A DNA stretch of 64,000 nt from Corynebacterium sp. (GTDB taxonomy: Bacteria > Actinomycetota > Actinomycetes > Mycobacteriales > Mycobacteriaceae), in NCBI RefSeq assembly GCF_030535495.1, contig NZ_JAUNRW010000001.1:17662-81661 (forward strand), written 5' to 3'. Below the pieces are notes generated by a model that saw nothing but the letters and a program-made list of their open reading frames with translations, searched no databases and was not told where the DNA came from. How positions within the stretch are numbered: position 1 is the first letter of the stretch; each line of letters begins with the position of its first letter. This document shows positions 1 through 8,713 of the stretch, in pieces. The position numbers and the translations under genes were made by a program.

Positions 1-40
1 AGGCTGCCAACTTGATGTCGCGGGTTCGTGAGGAGTACAC

Positions 41-1864
41 GTGGCCCCGACCACCCTGACCCGCGCACGCCTGCGTACGGTCGTCGCCAGCGCCTTGTGC
101 GCGGCGACGCTGACGGCCTTCACCCCGGCCGTCGTCTCGGCAACTCCGGCGACGGCGCCCACCACCGAGTCCGCTGCCGCGGGCCTCGTCAACGACGTCA
201 CCCGGACCCAGGCCGAGATGGACCGTCTCGCCCTGGAGATCGGCGGACTCCACGAAGAGGTCAACAAGGCTCTCGTCGACCTGCATGACGCCCAGGCCAC
301 AGCCGAACAGGCCCGTCAGGCCGTCATCGTGGCCCGCGCGCAGCTCACCGAGACCCAGGAGAAGATCGAGGTCGCGCAGGCCCGCCTCGACGAGATCTCC
401 CGGGCCACCTACCGGCGTAGTGTCACCCCGACCGCGGTGGCCACCCTCGCCGGCGAGGAAGCCTCCGCGGATTCGCTGGACCGCCAGACGTATCTGCGTA
501 CCAACGCGGAGAAGCAGCGCGCAGCCATCGAGGAGCTGGATCAGCTCCGCACCGAGCAGGCGAACCGCGAATCCGAGCTCCGCCAGCTGCGCAACATCGC
601 CGAGGAGCGCGAGGCCCGGGCCCTGGGCCGGGAGGCCGAGGCGCGCGCCGCGATCGACTCCAACACCGCTCTCATCGGTGAGCTGAGTGAGGAGCGCGAT
701 CGCCTCGCCGCCGAGCGTGATGCCGCTCAGGAGCAGTTGGACGCTGCTCGCGAGGAGATCGCGACCGGCAATGCGCAGCGCCAGGACGCCGAGGAGTACC
801 GCTCCGCCGAGGCCACGCGCCGTGCTGCCGAGGATGCCGCCGCTTCAGATGAGGCGGAAGCCGCCGAAGCCCGACGCATCGTCGAAGAAGAGTCCGCTGC
901 CGCCGCTGCCGCGCAGGAGGCCGCCGAGGCCGCGGCCCGTCAGGCGGCCGAAGCGGAAGCCGCCGCTCAGTCCGCAGCCGAGGCCGACGAGCGCGAGCGT
1001 CGGGAGGCGGAAGCCGCCGCCGCCCGCGAGGCCGCTCGCCAGGCGGAGGAGGAGGCGACCGCGCGTCGTGAAGCTCAGGAACGCGCTGAGCAGGAGGCCG
1101 CCGAGCGCGCCGCCCGCGAGGCGGAGGCGCAGGCCTTCCGCGACGCCGCCACGGCCGCTGCCGTGGCTGCGGCGGCCGCAGTCATCGCCGCGTCGCAGCC
1201 CGATCACACCTCCCTGGACAACCCGTACCCGTCGGTGACAGATGAGGAGGCGGACCCGGAGCCGATTGCCGCGGTCCAGAACCCCGAGCCCGAGGTGGTG
1301 GAGGTCGTTCCGGAGCCGGAGCCCGAAGTTGTGCCTGAGGTTGTGCCCGAGGTGGAGGAAGAGCTGTCCACCGGCCCGATCCTCGAGACGATCGAGGATG
1401 TCACCGAACAGGCCGCCGAGGAGGTCGCCGCGATCGGTGACCGGGAAGCACAGATCGAGGCCGTCATCGCCCGTGCCCAGTCGCAGGTCGGTGTGCCCTA
1501 CGCCTGGGGCGGCGGCAACGCCAACGGCCCCACCCGGGGTATCCGGGACGGCGGCATCGCCGACTCCCACGGTGACTTCAACAAGATCGGTTTCGACTGC
1601 TCCGGCCTGACCCTCTATGCGTTCGCCGGCGCCGGGATCGCCCTGCCGCACTACACCGGTTACCAGTACAACCACGGCGAGAAGATCGATCCCAGCCAGA
1701 TGGAGCGCGGCGACCTCATCTTCTACGGTCCCGGCGGCAGCCACCACGTGGCGATCTACCTCGGTGACGGCACGATGATCGAGGCCCCGAACTCCGGCTC
1801 CAACGTCAGGATTTCCCCGGTCCGCTGGTCGGGCATGGCCCCCCACGCCGTGCGCCTGATCTAG
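41..1864 (+). CDS. Secreted NlpC/P60 peptidoglycan endopeptidase, RipA-like
   Basis: A 607-residue exported cell-wall hydrolase. The GTG start is preceded by GAGGAG five bases upstream. Residues 1-40 form a signal peptide (basic start, Ala-rich core). Residues about 50-380 are an extremely Ala/Glu/Arg-rich coiled coil, and 400-455 an acidic Glu/Pro/Val linker. The C-terminal 130 residues are the NlpC/P60 domain with catalytic Cys520 (FDCSGL) and His569 (SHHVAIY). The family cleaves D-iGlu-mDAP bonds in stem peptides and helps daughter-cell separation; in actinobacteria the coiled coil is often autoinhibitory. It lies just upstream of hemH, the order I recall in C. glutamicum. The exact partner enzymes are unknown. 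Confidence 0.93.
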   Translation: MAPTTLTRARLRTVVASALCAATLTAFTPAVVSATPATAPTTESAAAGLVNDVTRTQAEMDRLALEIGGLHEEVNKALVDLHDAQATAEQARQAVIVARAQLTETQEKIEVAQARLDEISRATYRRSVTPTAVATLAGEEASADSLDRQTYLRTNAEKQRAAIEELDQLRTEQANRESELRQLRNIAEEREARALGREAEARAAIDSNTALIGELSEERDRLAAERDAAQEQLDAAREEIATGNAQRQDAEEYRSAEATRRAAEDAAASDEAEAAEARRIVEEESAAAAAAQEAAEAAARQAAEAEAAAQSAAEADERERREAEAAAAREAARQAEEEATARREAQERAEQEAAERAAREAEAQAFRDAATAAAVAAAAAVIAASQPDHTSLDNPYPSVTDEEADPEPIAAVQNPEPEVVEVVPEPEPEVVPEVVPEVEEELSTGPILETIEDVTEQAAEEVAAIGDREAQIEAVIARAQSQVGVPYAWGGGNANGPTRGIRDGGIADSHGDFNKIGFDCSGLTLYAFAGAGIALPHYTGYQYNHGEKIDPSQMERGDLIFYGPGGSHHVAIYLGDGTMIEAPNSGSNVRISPVRWSGMAPHAVRLI

Positions 1865-1872
1865 TGCGGATC

Positions 1873-1894
1873 TCAACCTAAAGGTTGATAGGCT
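1873..1894 (+). promoter_or_regulatory. hemH promoter with operator-like inverted repeat
   Basis: A -10 box TAGGCT (1889-1894) lies seven bases before the hemH ATG, so the transcript is probably leaderless. Directly upstream, in the -35 region, is TCAACCT-aa-AGGTTGA (1873-1888), a perfect 7-2-7 inverted repeat. It does not match the DtxR 19-bp consensus. A regulator site for haem synthesis is inferred from position only. Confidence 0.5.
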
Positions 1895-1901
1895 CAGTCG
1901 C

Positions 1902-2972
1902 ATGACTGAACTGAATTTCGACGCCCTCCTCGTCCTCTCCTTCGGTGGCCCCGAAGGTGACGAGGAGGTCGTCCCCTTTCTGGAGAACGTCACCCGCGGC
2001 CGCGGCATCCCCCGCGAGCGTCTCGCCCAGGTCGGCGAGCACTACTTCCATTTCGGGGGCGTGAGTCCGCTCAACCGGCTCAACCGCGAGATCATCGCCA
2101 ACCTGGGCCAGGAACTGAGCGAGCGCGGTCATGACCTGCCGATCTACTTCGGCAACCGCAACTGGCATCCCTACGGTGAGGAGGCGGCCGAGGAGATGGC
2201 CCGCGACGGTGTGCGCCGGGCGCTGGTCTTCGCCACCTCCGCCTGGGGCGGCTACTCCGCCTGCCTGCAGTACAACGAGGACATCAAACGCATCCTCGGC
2301 CACCTTGAGGAGGCGGGCGTCGAGCCGATCGAGTTCACCAAACTCCGCCAGTTCTACGATCACCCGATCTTCATCCGGCTCATGAGCGATGCGCTGCGGG
2401 AGTCGCTGGAGAAGGTGCCGACCGATCGGCGCGCCGCCACCCGGGTGCTGTTCACCGCCCACTCCGTACCCACGGCCGCCGATGAGGCCGCCGGCGGGGC
2501 GGAGGATTCCCACCTCTATTCCCGCCAGGTCGCGGAGGCCGCGCGCCTCATCGCCGAGAACGTCGGCGTGGACACCTACGACGTCGTGTGGCAGTCGCGT
2601 TCGGGCAACCCGCGCACCCCGTGGCTGGAGCCGGACATCGTCGACCACACCACCGCCCTCGCCGCGCAGGGCGTGCGGGCGGTCGTGGTCAGCCCGGTGG
2701 GCTTCATCTCCGACCACATGGAGGTCGTCTGGGACCTCGACACCGATCTGGCCACTGCCGCCCGCGACCTGGATGTCCATGTCGAGCGCACGCGGACCGC
2801 CGGCCCGGAGCAGGATTTCGCGGCCATGGTCGTCGACATCATCGAGGAGCTGGTCAACAACGATCCGCCGGCCTCCCTCGGTGAGGTCACCGTGCAGGGA
2901 TGCACCGTCAACGGGCAGGCCTGCCGCCCCGGGTGCTGTCAGGTCAGCCGCCCGAACTCCCGCACCGCGTAG
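1902..2972 (+). CDS. hemH: Ferrochelatase (coproporphyrin type)
   Basis: A 356-residue ferrochelatase inserting Fe2+ into a porphyrin; actinobacterial enzymes act on coproporphyrin III (CpfC). Conserved blocks include the start LSFGGPEG, the active-site His187 in TAHSVP, and [14 protein letters not shown] with Glu274. The C terminus carries Cys334, Cys341, Cys345 and Cys346, matching the [2Fe-2S]-binding tail of actinobacterial ferrochelatases; Cys121 in GGYSAC could be the internal ligand. The ATG sits seven bases after a TAGGCT -10 box. Its 3' end overlaps the convergent downstream gene by 34 bp, so the cysteine-rich tail is encoded opposite that gene's C terminus. Confidence 0.96.
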   Translation: MTELNFDALLVLSFGGPEGDEEVVPFLENVTRGRGIPRERLAQVGEHYFHFGGVSPLNRLNREIIANLGQELSERGHDLPIYFGNRNWHPYGEEAAEEMARDGVRRALVFATSAWGGYSACLQYNEDIKRILGHLEEAGVEPIEFTKLRQFYDHPIFIRLMSDALRESLEKVPTDRRAATRVLFTAHSVPTAADEAAGGAEDSHLYSRQVAEAARLIAENVGVDTYDVVWQSRSGNPRTPWLEPDIVDHTTALAAQGVRAVVVSPVGFISDHMEVVWDLDTDLATAARDLDVHVERTRTAGPEQDFAAMVVDIIEELVNNDPPASLGEVTVQGCTVNGQACRPGCCQVSRPNSRTA

Positions 2973-3652
2973 GACACCCCGGCCATCCGCGCGGCCCGGA
3001 TGTGGCGCCACAGGCCCAGCAGCTGCGGGTCGATGCTGTGGTCACCCATCCGGGTCTTGACCGTCTCGATGATCGCGGCGACCCGGTCCGCCCGGGCGAA
3101 CAGCTTGGCCGCGCGCGGTGGCACGGCAGCGGGGAGTCCCGGGGTGTCGTAGAAGTCCGCCAGCGTCCCCACCGTCAGACGCGGGGACTCCAGTGCGTCC
3201 GTCCGGTAGCCGCTGGACGTGATGATCCGCGCCGCCTCGTTCGTCGCCCTGGTCAGCAGCTCATCCGCCTCACCCGGGCTCGACCACGTCGGTGTCGGCA
3301 GCGGTTCCTCCTCCACGAACCACCGCCAGTTCCCCTCCCTGTCGGGCACGAGAACATGGGTCTCGGCCAGGACCAGCGCCCCGCTTATCGACGCCGCCGC
3401 GGCCGCCGCCTGCCCGCCCGCGGGCAGGGCGGGGGCCTCGCCGGGGCCGGAGAGGATGAGGCGGATGGCGGGGGAGGGGGCGTCGAGAAGCGCACAGCGA
3501 CGGATGTCGCCCAAGACCTCGACCAACCCCTCGGACCCCAGGTCATGGAGCGCATCGATGAGATGGTCGGTCGCCTCCAGACCGTGGAGCCAGGCACCGA
3601 GCCAGACGGCGGTGTTCTGCAGGGGTGACCAGACCTCGGCGCGGATATCCAT
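2939..3652 (-). CDS. Conserved hypothetical protein (237 aa)
   Basis: I do not recognise a domain. The 237-residue product has no signal peptide or membrane segment; it is mixed Ala/Leu-rich with an aromatic centre (NWRWFVEEE) and a helical C-terminal half. The ATG is eight bases from a TAGACT -10 box (3661-3666, read on the minus strand). It is divergent from the DUF3097 gene and converges on hemH with a 34-bp overlap. Two copies of the dispersed 11-mer repeat lie within it. Position next to hemH is conserved as I recall in C. glutamicum, but no functional link to haem is demonstrated. Confidence 0.8.
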   Translation of the reverse strand: MDIRAEVWSPLQNTAVWLGAWLHGLEATDHLIDALHDLGSEGLVEVLGDIRRCALLDAPSPAIRLILSGPGEAPALPAGGQAAAAAASISGALVLAETHVLVPDREGNWRWFVEEEPLPTPTWSSPGEADELLTRATNEAARIITSSGYRTDALESPRLTVGTLADFYDTPGLPAAVPPRAAKLFARADRVAAIIETVKTRMGDHSIDPQLLGLWRHIRAARMAGVSYAVREFGRLT

Positions 3653-3685
3653 GGCGGGGCAGTCTAGCCGATAAGGTGATCCGCC
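3653..3685. promoter_or_regulatory. Divergent promoter, 33 bp
   Basis: The gap between two divergent start codons holds a minus-strand -10 box TAGACT (3661-3666), eight bases before the minus gene, and a plus-strand TAAGGT (3672-3677), eight bases before the plus ATG. AAGGTGAT could instead serve the plus gene as a weak Shine-Dalgarno. Both transcripts could be leaderless. Confidence 0.5.
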
Positions 3686-4534
3686 ATGAGCTTCAACGAC
3701 CCCTATTCCGGCGATATCCTGTCCGGTCATGCCCGTTCCCGTCCGCGCGAGTATCCCCGGGTGCCGGCGGAGCCGGGCCTGGTCGTCGAGGTCCGCGGCG
3801 AGGACTACGTGGGTGCGGTCGTCGGCTGGGAGCGCACCTACGACGGTGAATTCGTCCGCCTCGAGGACCGGCGCGGAGTCAAGCGGCTTTTCCAGCTCGT
3901 GTCCGGCGGTTTTCTTATCGACGGCCGCCCCGTCACCCTCATCCGCCATCTGCCGAAGAAGGCGGAAGAGGTGCGGCGCTCCAACTCCGGATCCCGTCGG
4001 GTGGACAACGTCGAGGCGAAGGTCGCTGCCCCCTCGCGCATCTGGGTGGAAGGTGTCCACGACGCGGCCATCGTGGAGAAGGTGTGGGGCCATGACCTGC
4101 GCGTCGAAGGCGTGGTCGTCGAATACCTCGAGGGGCTGGACAACCTGGAGTCCCGCCTGGCCGAATTCGGCCCGGGGCGCGGGCGGCGCGTCGGGGTGCT
4201 GGCCGACCACCTCGTCGAGGGCTCGAAGGAGACCCGGATGACGCAGGCGGTCGGGGAGCATGTACTGGTCACCGGTCATCCCTACATCGATGTCTGGGCG
4301 GCGGTGAAACCCGCCTCGGTGGGCATCCGCGCCTGGCCTGAGGTGCCCTACGGGGAGGACTGGAAGTCGGGCGTGTGCCGGCGCCTGGGGTGGTCGGACC
4401 CGCGCGAGGGCTGGAACCGGGTCTACTCGGCGGTCACCAGCTTCCGCGATCTCGACTCCACCCTCATCGGGGCCGTGGAGCGGCTGGTCGATTTCGTCAC
4501 CACGCCTGAGTTGTCCAAGGCCGACCTCTCCTAG
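3686..4534 (+). CDS. DUF3097 family protein
   Basis: A 282-residue cytoplasmic protein that looks like the actinobacterial DUF3097 family. An N-terminal small domain (VVEVRGEDYVGAVVGWERTYDG... LEDRRG) is followed by a TOPRIM-like segment with IWVEGVHDAAIVEKVWGHDLR and GVLADHLVEGSKE, where Glu-Gly and acidic residues resemble a metal site. The biochemical role is unknown. It begins 33 bp from the divergent upstream gene and is followed 20 bp later by the NfeD-like gene, so a short operon with NfeD/SPFH is possible. Family assignment is from recalled sequence features. Confidence 0.8.
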   Translation: MSFNDPYSGDILSGHARSRPREYPRVPAEPGLVVEVRGEDYVGAVVGWERTYDGEFVRLEDRRGVKRLFQLVSGGFLIDGRPVTLIRHLPKKAEEVRRSNSGSRRVDNVEAKVAAPSRIWVEGVHDAAIVEKVWGHDLRVEGVVVEYLEGLDNLESRLAEFGPGRGRRVGVLADHLVEGSKETRMTQAVGEHVLVTGHPYIDVWAAVKPASVGIRAWPEVPYGEDWKSGVCRRLGWSDPREGWNRVYSAVTSFRDLDSTLIGAVERLVDFVTTPELSKADLS

Positions 4535-4554
4535 CCGCTGGTACGTTGGACCCC

Positions 4555-4983
4555 GTGGGAGCAATAGTCTGGTTCATCGCAGCCCTTGTCCTCGCCGGCC
4601 TCGAGCTGGCCGTGGGCGAGTTCACCCTGCTCATGCTCGCCGGCGCCGCGTTGGCGGCCGCCGGTGTGTCCCTGGCCGGGGCGCCGCTGTGGGGCTCGGT
4701 CCTGGCCTTCGCGATCTCCGCCTTCGGACTGCTCGTGTTCCTCAAACCCTTCCTGCGCCGTCGTCTGGCGGCCCCGAAGGCACTGGACACCTCCCCCCAG
4801 GCTCTGGTCGGTTCCACCGCTGAGGTGCTGGCCCCGATCGGGGAACATGGCGGCCAGGTCCGCCTCGACGGATCCATCTGGTCCGCCCGCTCCCTCGACC
4901 CCACCCACACGTTCGCCGAGGGTGATCGTGTGTCCGTGATCAGTATCGACGGCGCCACGGCAGTCGTCTGGAAGGAATCGTAG
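4555..4983 (+). CDS. NfeD-like membrane protein
   Basis: A 142-residue protein with two or three hydrophobic helices (about residues 2-70) and a C-terminal OB-like beta domain ending TAVVWKES, the architecture of short NfeD proteins. These partner with SPFH/stomatin proteins in membrane microdomains. The GTG at 4555 was chosen over an upstream TTG at 4546 because a -10 box TACGTT (4542-4547) lies seven bases before it, fitting leaderless initiation. The SPFH gene follows after five bases, which strongly supports the pairing. Confidence 0.82.
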   Translation: MGAIVWFIAALVLAGLELAVGEFTLLMLAGAALAAAGVSLAGAPLWGSVLAFAISAFGLLVFLKPFLRRRLAAPKALDTSPQALVGSTAEVLAPIGEHGGQVRLDGSIWSARSLDPTHTFAEGDRVSVISIDGATAVVWKES

Positions 4984-4988
4984 AACCC

Positions 4989-6203
4989 ATGGCCGGACTC
5001 ATACTCCTGATCGTCCTCCTGATCTTCGTCGCCGTTGTCGTCATCAAGTCGATCGCCCTCATCCCGCAGGGTGAGGCAGCGGTCATCGAACGCCTCGGCA
5101 GCTACACCCGCACCGTCGCCGGTGGACTGACCCTGCTCGTGCCGTTCATCGACCGCATCCGTGCGCGCGTGGACACCCGTGAGCGCGTCGTGTCCTTCCC
5201 GCCGCAGGCCGTCATCACCCAGGACAACCTCACCGTCGCCATCGACATCGTGGTCACCTTCCAGATCAATGATCCGGCCAAGGCGATCTACGGTGTGGAC
5301 AACTACATCGTCGGTGTCGAGCAGATCTCCGTGGCCACCCTGCGAGACGTGGTCGGTGGCATGACACTGGAGGAGACCCTCACCTCGCGTGAGACCATCA
5401 ACCGCCGCCTGCGCGGTGAGCTGGACGCCGCCACCTCCAAGTGGGGTCTGCGCATCAGCCGAGTCGAGCTCAAGGCCATTGATCCGCCGCCGTCCATCCA
5501 GCAGTCCATGGAGATGCAGATGAAGGCGGACCGCGAGAAGCGCGCGATGATCCTCACCGCCGAGGGTCGTCGTGAGTCCGACATCAAGACCGCCGAGGGT
5601 GAGAAGCAGGCCCGAATCCTGTCCGCCGAGGGCGAGAAGCACGCCGCCATCCTGCAGGCGGAGGCCGAGCGCCAGGGGATGATCCTCAAGGCCGAGGGTG
5701 AGCGCGCCGCCCGCTATCTGCAGGCACAGGGTGAGGCACGCGCAATCCAGAAGGTCAACGCCGCCATCAAGTCCTCCAAGGTCACCCCGGAGGTGCTGGC
5801 CTACCAGTACCTGGAGAAGCTGCCGCAGCTCGCCGAGGGCCAGGCCTCCACGATGTGGATGATCCCCTCCCAGTTCGGCGACTCCCTCGAGCAGTTCGCC
5901 CGTGCCTTCGCCAAGAAGGACGACGAGGGTGTCTTCCGCTACGAGCCGACCCTCGTCGACGACGAGACCCGTCAGATGGCCGGCGAGGAGGACACCGACG
6001 AGTGGTTCAACACCGCCACCGATCCGGAGATCGCCGCTGCCGTCGCCGCCGCCACCGCGGTGGCGAACAAGCCCGTCGACCCCGAGCCGCACGAGATCAA
6101 GGCCCAGAAGGCCGCGGGTAAACCGCGCGAGATCGAACCCACCGCTCCTGCCCCGACCTATGACTTCGGGGAGCAGCCGGAACCGCACATCGAGGAGCGC
6201 TAG
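4989..6203 (+). CDS. SPFH/stomatin-prohibitin family membrane protein
   Basis: A 404-residue QmcA/stomatin-like protein. One N-terminal membrane helix (residues 2-24) precedes the SPFH domain (about 25-180; IPQGEAAVIERLGSY, VDTRERVVSFPPQAVITQDN). Residues about 185-260 form a coiled coil with a near-periodic AEGEKxAxIL repeat. The C-terminal 90 residues are acidic and Pro/Ala-rich, probably disordered. Such proteins oligomerise into membrane scaffolds, usually with NfeD, which is the gene directly upstream. Its TAG stop shares the tetranucleotide CTAG (6200-6203) with the stop of the convergent gene. Confidence 0.92.
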   Translation: MAGLILLIVLLIFVAVVVIKSIALIPQGEAAVIERLGSYTRTVAGGLTLLVPFIDRIRARVDTRERVVSFPPQAVITQDNLTVAIDIVVTFQINDPAKAIYGVDNYIVGVEQISVATLRDVVGGMTLEETLTSRETINRRLRGELDAATSKWGLRISRVELKAIDPPPSIQQSMEMQMKADREKRAMILTAEGRRESDIKTAEGEKQARILSAEGEKHAAILQAEAERQGMILKAEGERAARYLQAQGEARAIQKVNAAIKSSKVTPEVLAYQYLEKLPQLAEGQASTMWMIPSQFGDSLEQFARAFAKKDDEGVFRYEPTLVDDETRQMAGEEDTDEWFNTATDPEIAAAVAAATAVANKPVDPEPHEIKAQKAAGKPREIEPTAPAPTYDFGEQPEPHIEER

Positions 6204-6778
6204 CTCGTCTCACCCGCGTCCGCGCGGGTCAGCAGATTGACCGCCAGCTGCCAGCCGGCGGTCTCCGCCTGCCACCCGGCCGCCTGCAGGCGCTGGGACA
6301 TCGCCTGCTTGGAGATGCCCAGTTCCTCGGCGGCCTCATTCTGATTCAGCCCCGAGCGCACCAGGGCAGTGGCCTCGCGGCCCTCCAGGGTTCGTTTGCT
6401 CAACACGTGCCCGATGAGGGCGAAGGCGGCGGCGACATCCCCGGCGAGGGACGCGTGTCGACGGCGGGCGACAGCGACTTTGACTGTGCCGGCACGCGCC
6501 GAGCCCTTGAGCGCCGCCGTCGCGGTGGCACGCGCGTCGGCGGCATCGTCGGCGGTCGGGGAGACCCCGATGCCGATCGCCCAGCTGCCGTCGGACAGCA
6601 GTGCCATGACCGTGTCACACAGGGACTCCGGGGAATCGACGATGGCGCAGATGTCCTCGACACCGAGGATCTCGAACTCGCCGACACCGTCCAGGGTGGA
6701 CAGGGCCTCGGCGGAGCGGCGCACCAGGTGCGCTCGACGTACCTCGCGTCCCCGGTACCGGGCATGTATGGCCAGCAT
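6200..6778 (-). CDS. SatD-like helix-turn-helix protein
   Basis: A 192-residue protein with an N-terminal alpha/beta domain (about 1-125) and a clear C-terminal helix-turn-helix, NQNEAAEELGISKQAMSQRL, about residues 148-167. The overall shape resembles SatD-type proteins, but the function is not known. The start at 6778 is preferred over an in-frame ATG at 6784 because the -10 box TAGACT (6786-6791, minus strand) is seven bases from 6778 and only one from 6784. It reads toward the SPFH gene and shares a CTAG stop overlap with it. A regulatory DNA-binding role is inferred. Confidence 0.75.
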   Translation of the reverse strand: MLAIHARYRGREVRRAHLVRRSAEALSTLDGVGEFEILGVEDICAIVDSPESLCDTVMALLSDGSWAIGIGVSPTADDAADARATATAALKGSARAGTVKVAVARRRHASLAGDVAAAFALIGHVLSKRTLEGREATALVRSGLNQNEAAEELGISKQAMSQRLQAAGWQAETAGWQLAVNLLTRADAGETS

Positions 6779-6788
6779 GGCCATGAGT

Positions 6789-7490
6789 CTACGGCACAGG
6801 CTTGACTGGAAGGCGATGGTCCACGGCGAGTCCCGCCAGTCCGATGACCGCCAACATCACGGTCAGCGACAGGACCAGGGGATCGACCTCACCGGTCAGG
6901 GCGTCACCCAGGACCACCGTGACCACCGTCCCCGGCGCGGAGCCGAGCAGGGTGGCGACCGTGAACATCCCCACGGGCACACTCGTCAACGCCGCCGCAT
7001 AGTTCATGATGGAAAACGGCACACCGGCGATCATCCGCAGGCTCATCACCGCCAGCCAGCCGCGCTGCTGCAGGCGGGTGTTGATCCCGGACACCGCCGG
7101 ATGAGTCAGCCGCGGAGCCATCCACTCACCGAGCAGTCCGCGGACAACCGTAAGACTCAGCGCCGCTGCCACCGTCGTGGCGGTGAGAGCCACGGCGATG
7201 CCCACCCACGGGCCGAAGAGCACACCGCTGGAGAGCGTGAGAATCGTGCGGGGGACGGGGAACTGCGTCACCACCACGTATCCGAGCCAGAACAGCGCCA
7301 CAAACCAGGCGCCGGAGGCGTCCGCCCAGGTCCGGAGGGTGGTGATGGCGGGGACGTCGATAAGCAGCGTCACGGCGAGGAAACCTGCCAGTGCCGTCGC
7401 GACGGCCAGGCGGCGGGCCCAGGACCAGGCGCCGACGGCTGCGGCGGCGTCGCGGACGAGCGCCACCACGAACTGCCGGAACCGATTCAC
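6789..7490 (-). CDS. VTT-domain (TVP38/TMEM64, DedA-like) membrane protein
   Basis: A 233-residue integral membrane protein with five or six hydrophobic segments. It contains the VTT-domain signature: FPVPRTILTLSSGVLFGPWVG near residue 85, followed by RMIAGVPFSIMNYAAALTSVP. Family members are linked to phospholipid or polyprenyl-phosphate flipping, but this substrate is unknown. The GTG start lies eight bases from a TAAACT -10 box (7499-7504, minus strand). It is divergent from the cupin gene and ends 10 bp before the next minus-strand gene starts, so the two may be co-transcribed. Confidence 0.85.
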   Translation of the reverse strand: MNRFRQFVVALVRDAAAAVGAWSWARRLAVATALAGFLAVTLLIDVPAITTLRTWADASGAWFVALFWLGYVVVTQFPVPRTILTLSSGVLFGPWVGIAVALTATTVAAALSLTVVRGLLGEWMAPRLTHPAVSGINTRLQQRGWLAVMSLRMIAGVPFSIMNYAAALTSVPVGMFTVATLLGSAPGTVVTVVLGDALTGEVDPLVLSLTVMLAVIGLAGLAVDHRLPVKPVP

Positions 7491-7556
7491 AAGCGGCCAG
7501 TTTACGCCGCGTCGCTACACTGGGAAGCCGTACGTCTACGAACACAAGGAGTAAAC

Positions 7557-7982
7557 ATGGCAGACCTTCGTACCGACCACGGACCCAACCCCTACGTCCT
7601 GGACATCGAGGACGTGACCAAGGAGAACGAGGCCTTCCGCGACACCCTGTGGACCGGCCGCTACCTCCAGATGACCGTCATGGCCATCCCCGCCGGCGGT
7701 GAGATCGGCGCCGAGGTCCACGATGATCACGACCAGTTCCTGCGCCTTGAGGCCGGCAAGGGCCGCATCATGATCGGCGACAGCGAGGACAACCTGGACA
7801 TCGACCAGGAGGTCGAGGACGACTTCGCCATCTTCGTGCCGGCGGGCAAGTGGCACAACTTCGTCAACGAGGGCTCCGAGACGGTGAAGCTCTACTCGAT
7901 CTACGCTGCACCGGATCATGTTCCGGGCACCTACCACGAGACGAAGGACGACGCGGACAACGACCCAAACGAGCAGCACTAG
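7557..7982 (+). CDS. Single-domain cupin protein
   Basis: A 141-residue soluble cupin. The beta-barrel metal site is visible: GGEIGAEVHDDHDQFLRLEAGKG supplies His/His/Glu-type ligands, and PAGKWHNFVN supplies the second-motif His. The acidic C-terminal tail (about 20 residues) is probably disordered. AAGGAG lies just upstream of the ATG, and TACACT (7516-7521) is a plausible -10 box. Homologues are often annotated as phosphomannose-isomerase-type cupins without known substrate. The 21-bp-arm inverted repeat follows 28 bp downstream and could terminate this transcript. Confidence 0.87.
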   Translation: MADLRTDHGPNPYVLDIEDVTKENEAFRDTLWTGRYLQMTVMAIPAGGEIGAEVHDDHDQFLRLEAGKGRIMIGDSEDNLDIDQEVEDDFAIFVPAGKWHNFVNEGSETVKLYSIYAAPDHVPGTYHETKDDADNDPNEQH

Positions 7983-8010
7983 GTTGCCGCGATAGGGTCC
8001 CTCTGAGGGG

Positions 8011-8055
8011 AACGCTCGATTTCCTCGAATTCTCAATTCGAGGAAATCGAGCGTT
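8011..8055. repeat. Perfect 21-bp inverted repeat, 3-nt loop
   Basis: Arms 8011-8031 and 8035-8055 are exact reverse complements (21/21), separated by CTC. The arm core is CGCTCGATTTCCTCGAATT. No T-tract follows, so it is not a standard terminator. It lies 28 bp after the cupin gene and 56 bp before the antitoxin-like HTH gene. It could be an operator, an RNA hairpin or a mobile-element remnant. Confidence 0.9.
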
Positions 8056-8110
8056 TGCAGTTTCGCACCCTACCCGCGCGGAAACCGCGGTTCCGGCTTA
8101 TGCTCATCGC

Positions 8111-8479
8111 ATGAGCGCGAAGCGCGAGAGGCTCGTCCTGCAGGGCATCAGCGGCCTCCTGGCGGCGGGACCGGTACACCTCGAGGGAGCTGGCGGGGGG
8201 CGATTAGAGCTGCCGGAGGCATTGAAAAAGGACCTGGCCTCCCTCATTCAGGCTCACCTCAACAATGAGCCGGTGGAAATCGTGCGCATGGACACGATGA
8301 TCTCCACACAGGAAGCGGCGCGCATTCTCGGCGTGGACCGGACGACGGTCGTGCGGCTGATCGACAATGGCCTGCTGACGAGCGTGCGACACTCTGAGAA
8401 GGGGCATCGGCGTCTGCGGCGCGCTGACGTGCTGGAGTGGCAGAAGGACGCGACCCGCGAACGGCGAACGACCTGGTGA
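8111..8479 (+). CDS. Orphan excisionase/antitoxin-like HTH protein
   Basis: A 122-residue DNA-binding protein. An N-terminal antitoxin-like half (LELPEALKKDLASLIQAHLNNEPVEIV) is followed by an excisionase-type winged HTH, STQEAARILGVDRTTVVRLIDNGLL, then the wing region SEKGHRRLRRADVLEW. Such proteins are usually the first gene of a type II pair with a PIN-domain toxin. Here no toxin follows: the next element is a terminator and tRNA-Leu on the other strand. The ATG lies six bases after a TATGCT -10 box (8099-8104). The short tail ending RERRTTW suggests a truncated or solitary antitoxin; a phage-like regulator is the alternative. Confidence 0.8.
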   Translation: MSAKRERLVLQGISGLLAAGPVHLEGAGGGRLELPEALKKDLASLIQAHLNNEPVEIVRMDTMISTQEAARILGVDRTTVVRLIDNGLLTSVRHSEKGHRRLRRADVLEWQKDATRERRTTW

Positions 8480-8481
8480 CG

Positions 8482-8517
8482 AAAAATCCCGGCCCCCCTT
8501 AAGTAGGGGACCGGGAT
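8482..8517 (-). terminator. Rho-independent terminator of tRNA-Leu
   Basis: On the minus strand ATCCCGG pairs with CCGGGAT, extended by a four-pair G/C block after a one-base mismatch, and is followed by TTTTTC. It lies just downstream of the tRNA. It may also stop plus-strand transcription leaving the HTH gene. Confidence 0.8.
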
Positions 8518-8527
8518 CTGAACTCTG

Positions 8528-8613
8528 TGCCCGGAGGGGGACTTGAACCCCCACGTCCGTTAATAGGACACTAGCACCTCAAGCTAGCGCGTCTGCCATT
8601 CCGCCACCCGGGC
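8528..8613 (-). tRNA. tRNA-Leu (GAG)
   Basis: An 86-nt class II tRNA on the minus strand. The acceptor stem GCCCGGG pairs with TCCGGGC. The anticodon stem CTAGC/GCTAG encloses loop TTGAGGT, giving anticodon GAG. A long variable arm (TGTCC TATTAAC GGACG) and the T-arm GGGGGTTCAAGTCCCCC are present. No 3' CCA is encoded. Confidence 0.95.
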
Positions 8614-8713
8614 TGGGTGTCATTCACTTGTCTGTGTCCACCCTCTCGGCTGGGCACCTGCACTACTGTAGCCGCACATCCCGGAGAGACACAAATCCGC
8701 ATGTCAACGCTAG

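Noticed and set aside
2939-4564. 541-codon minus-strand frame spanning the DUF3097 gene
   Set aside because: Only the part from ATG 3652 onward looks like protein and has a promoter; the upstream part is antisense to DUF3097.
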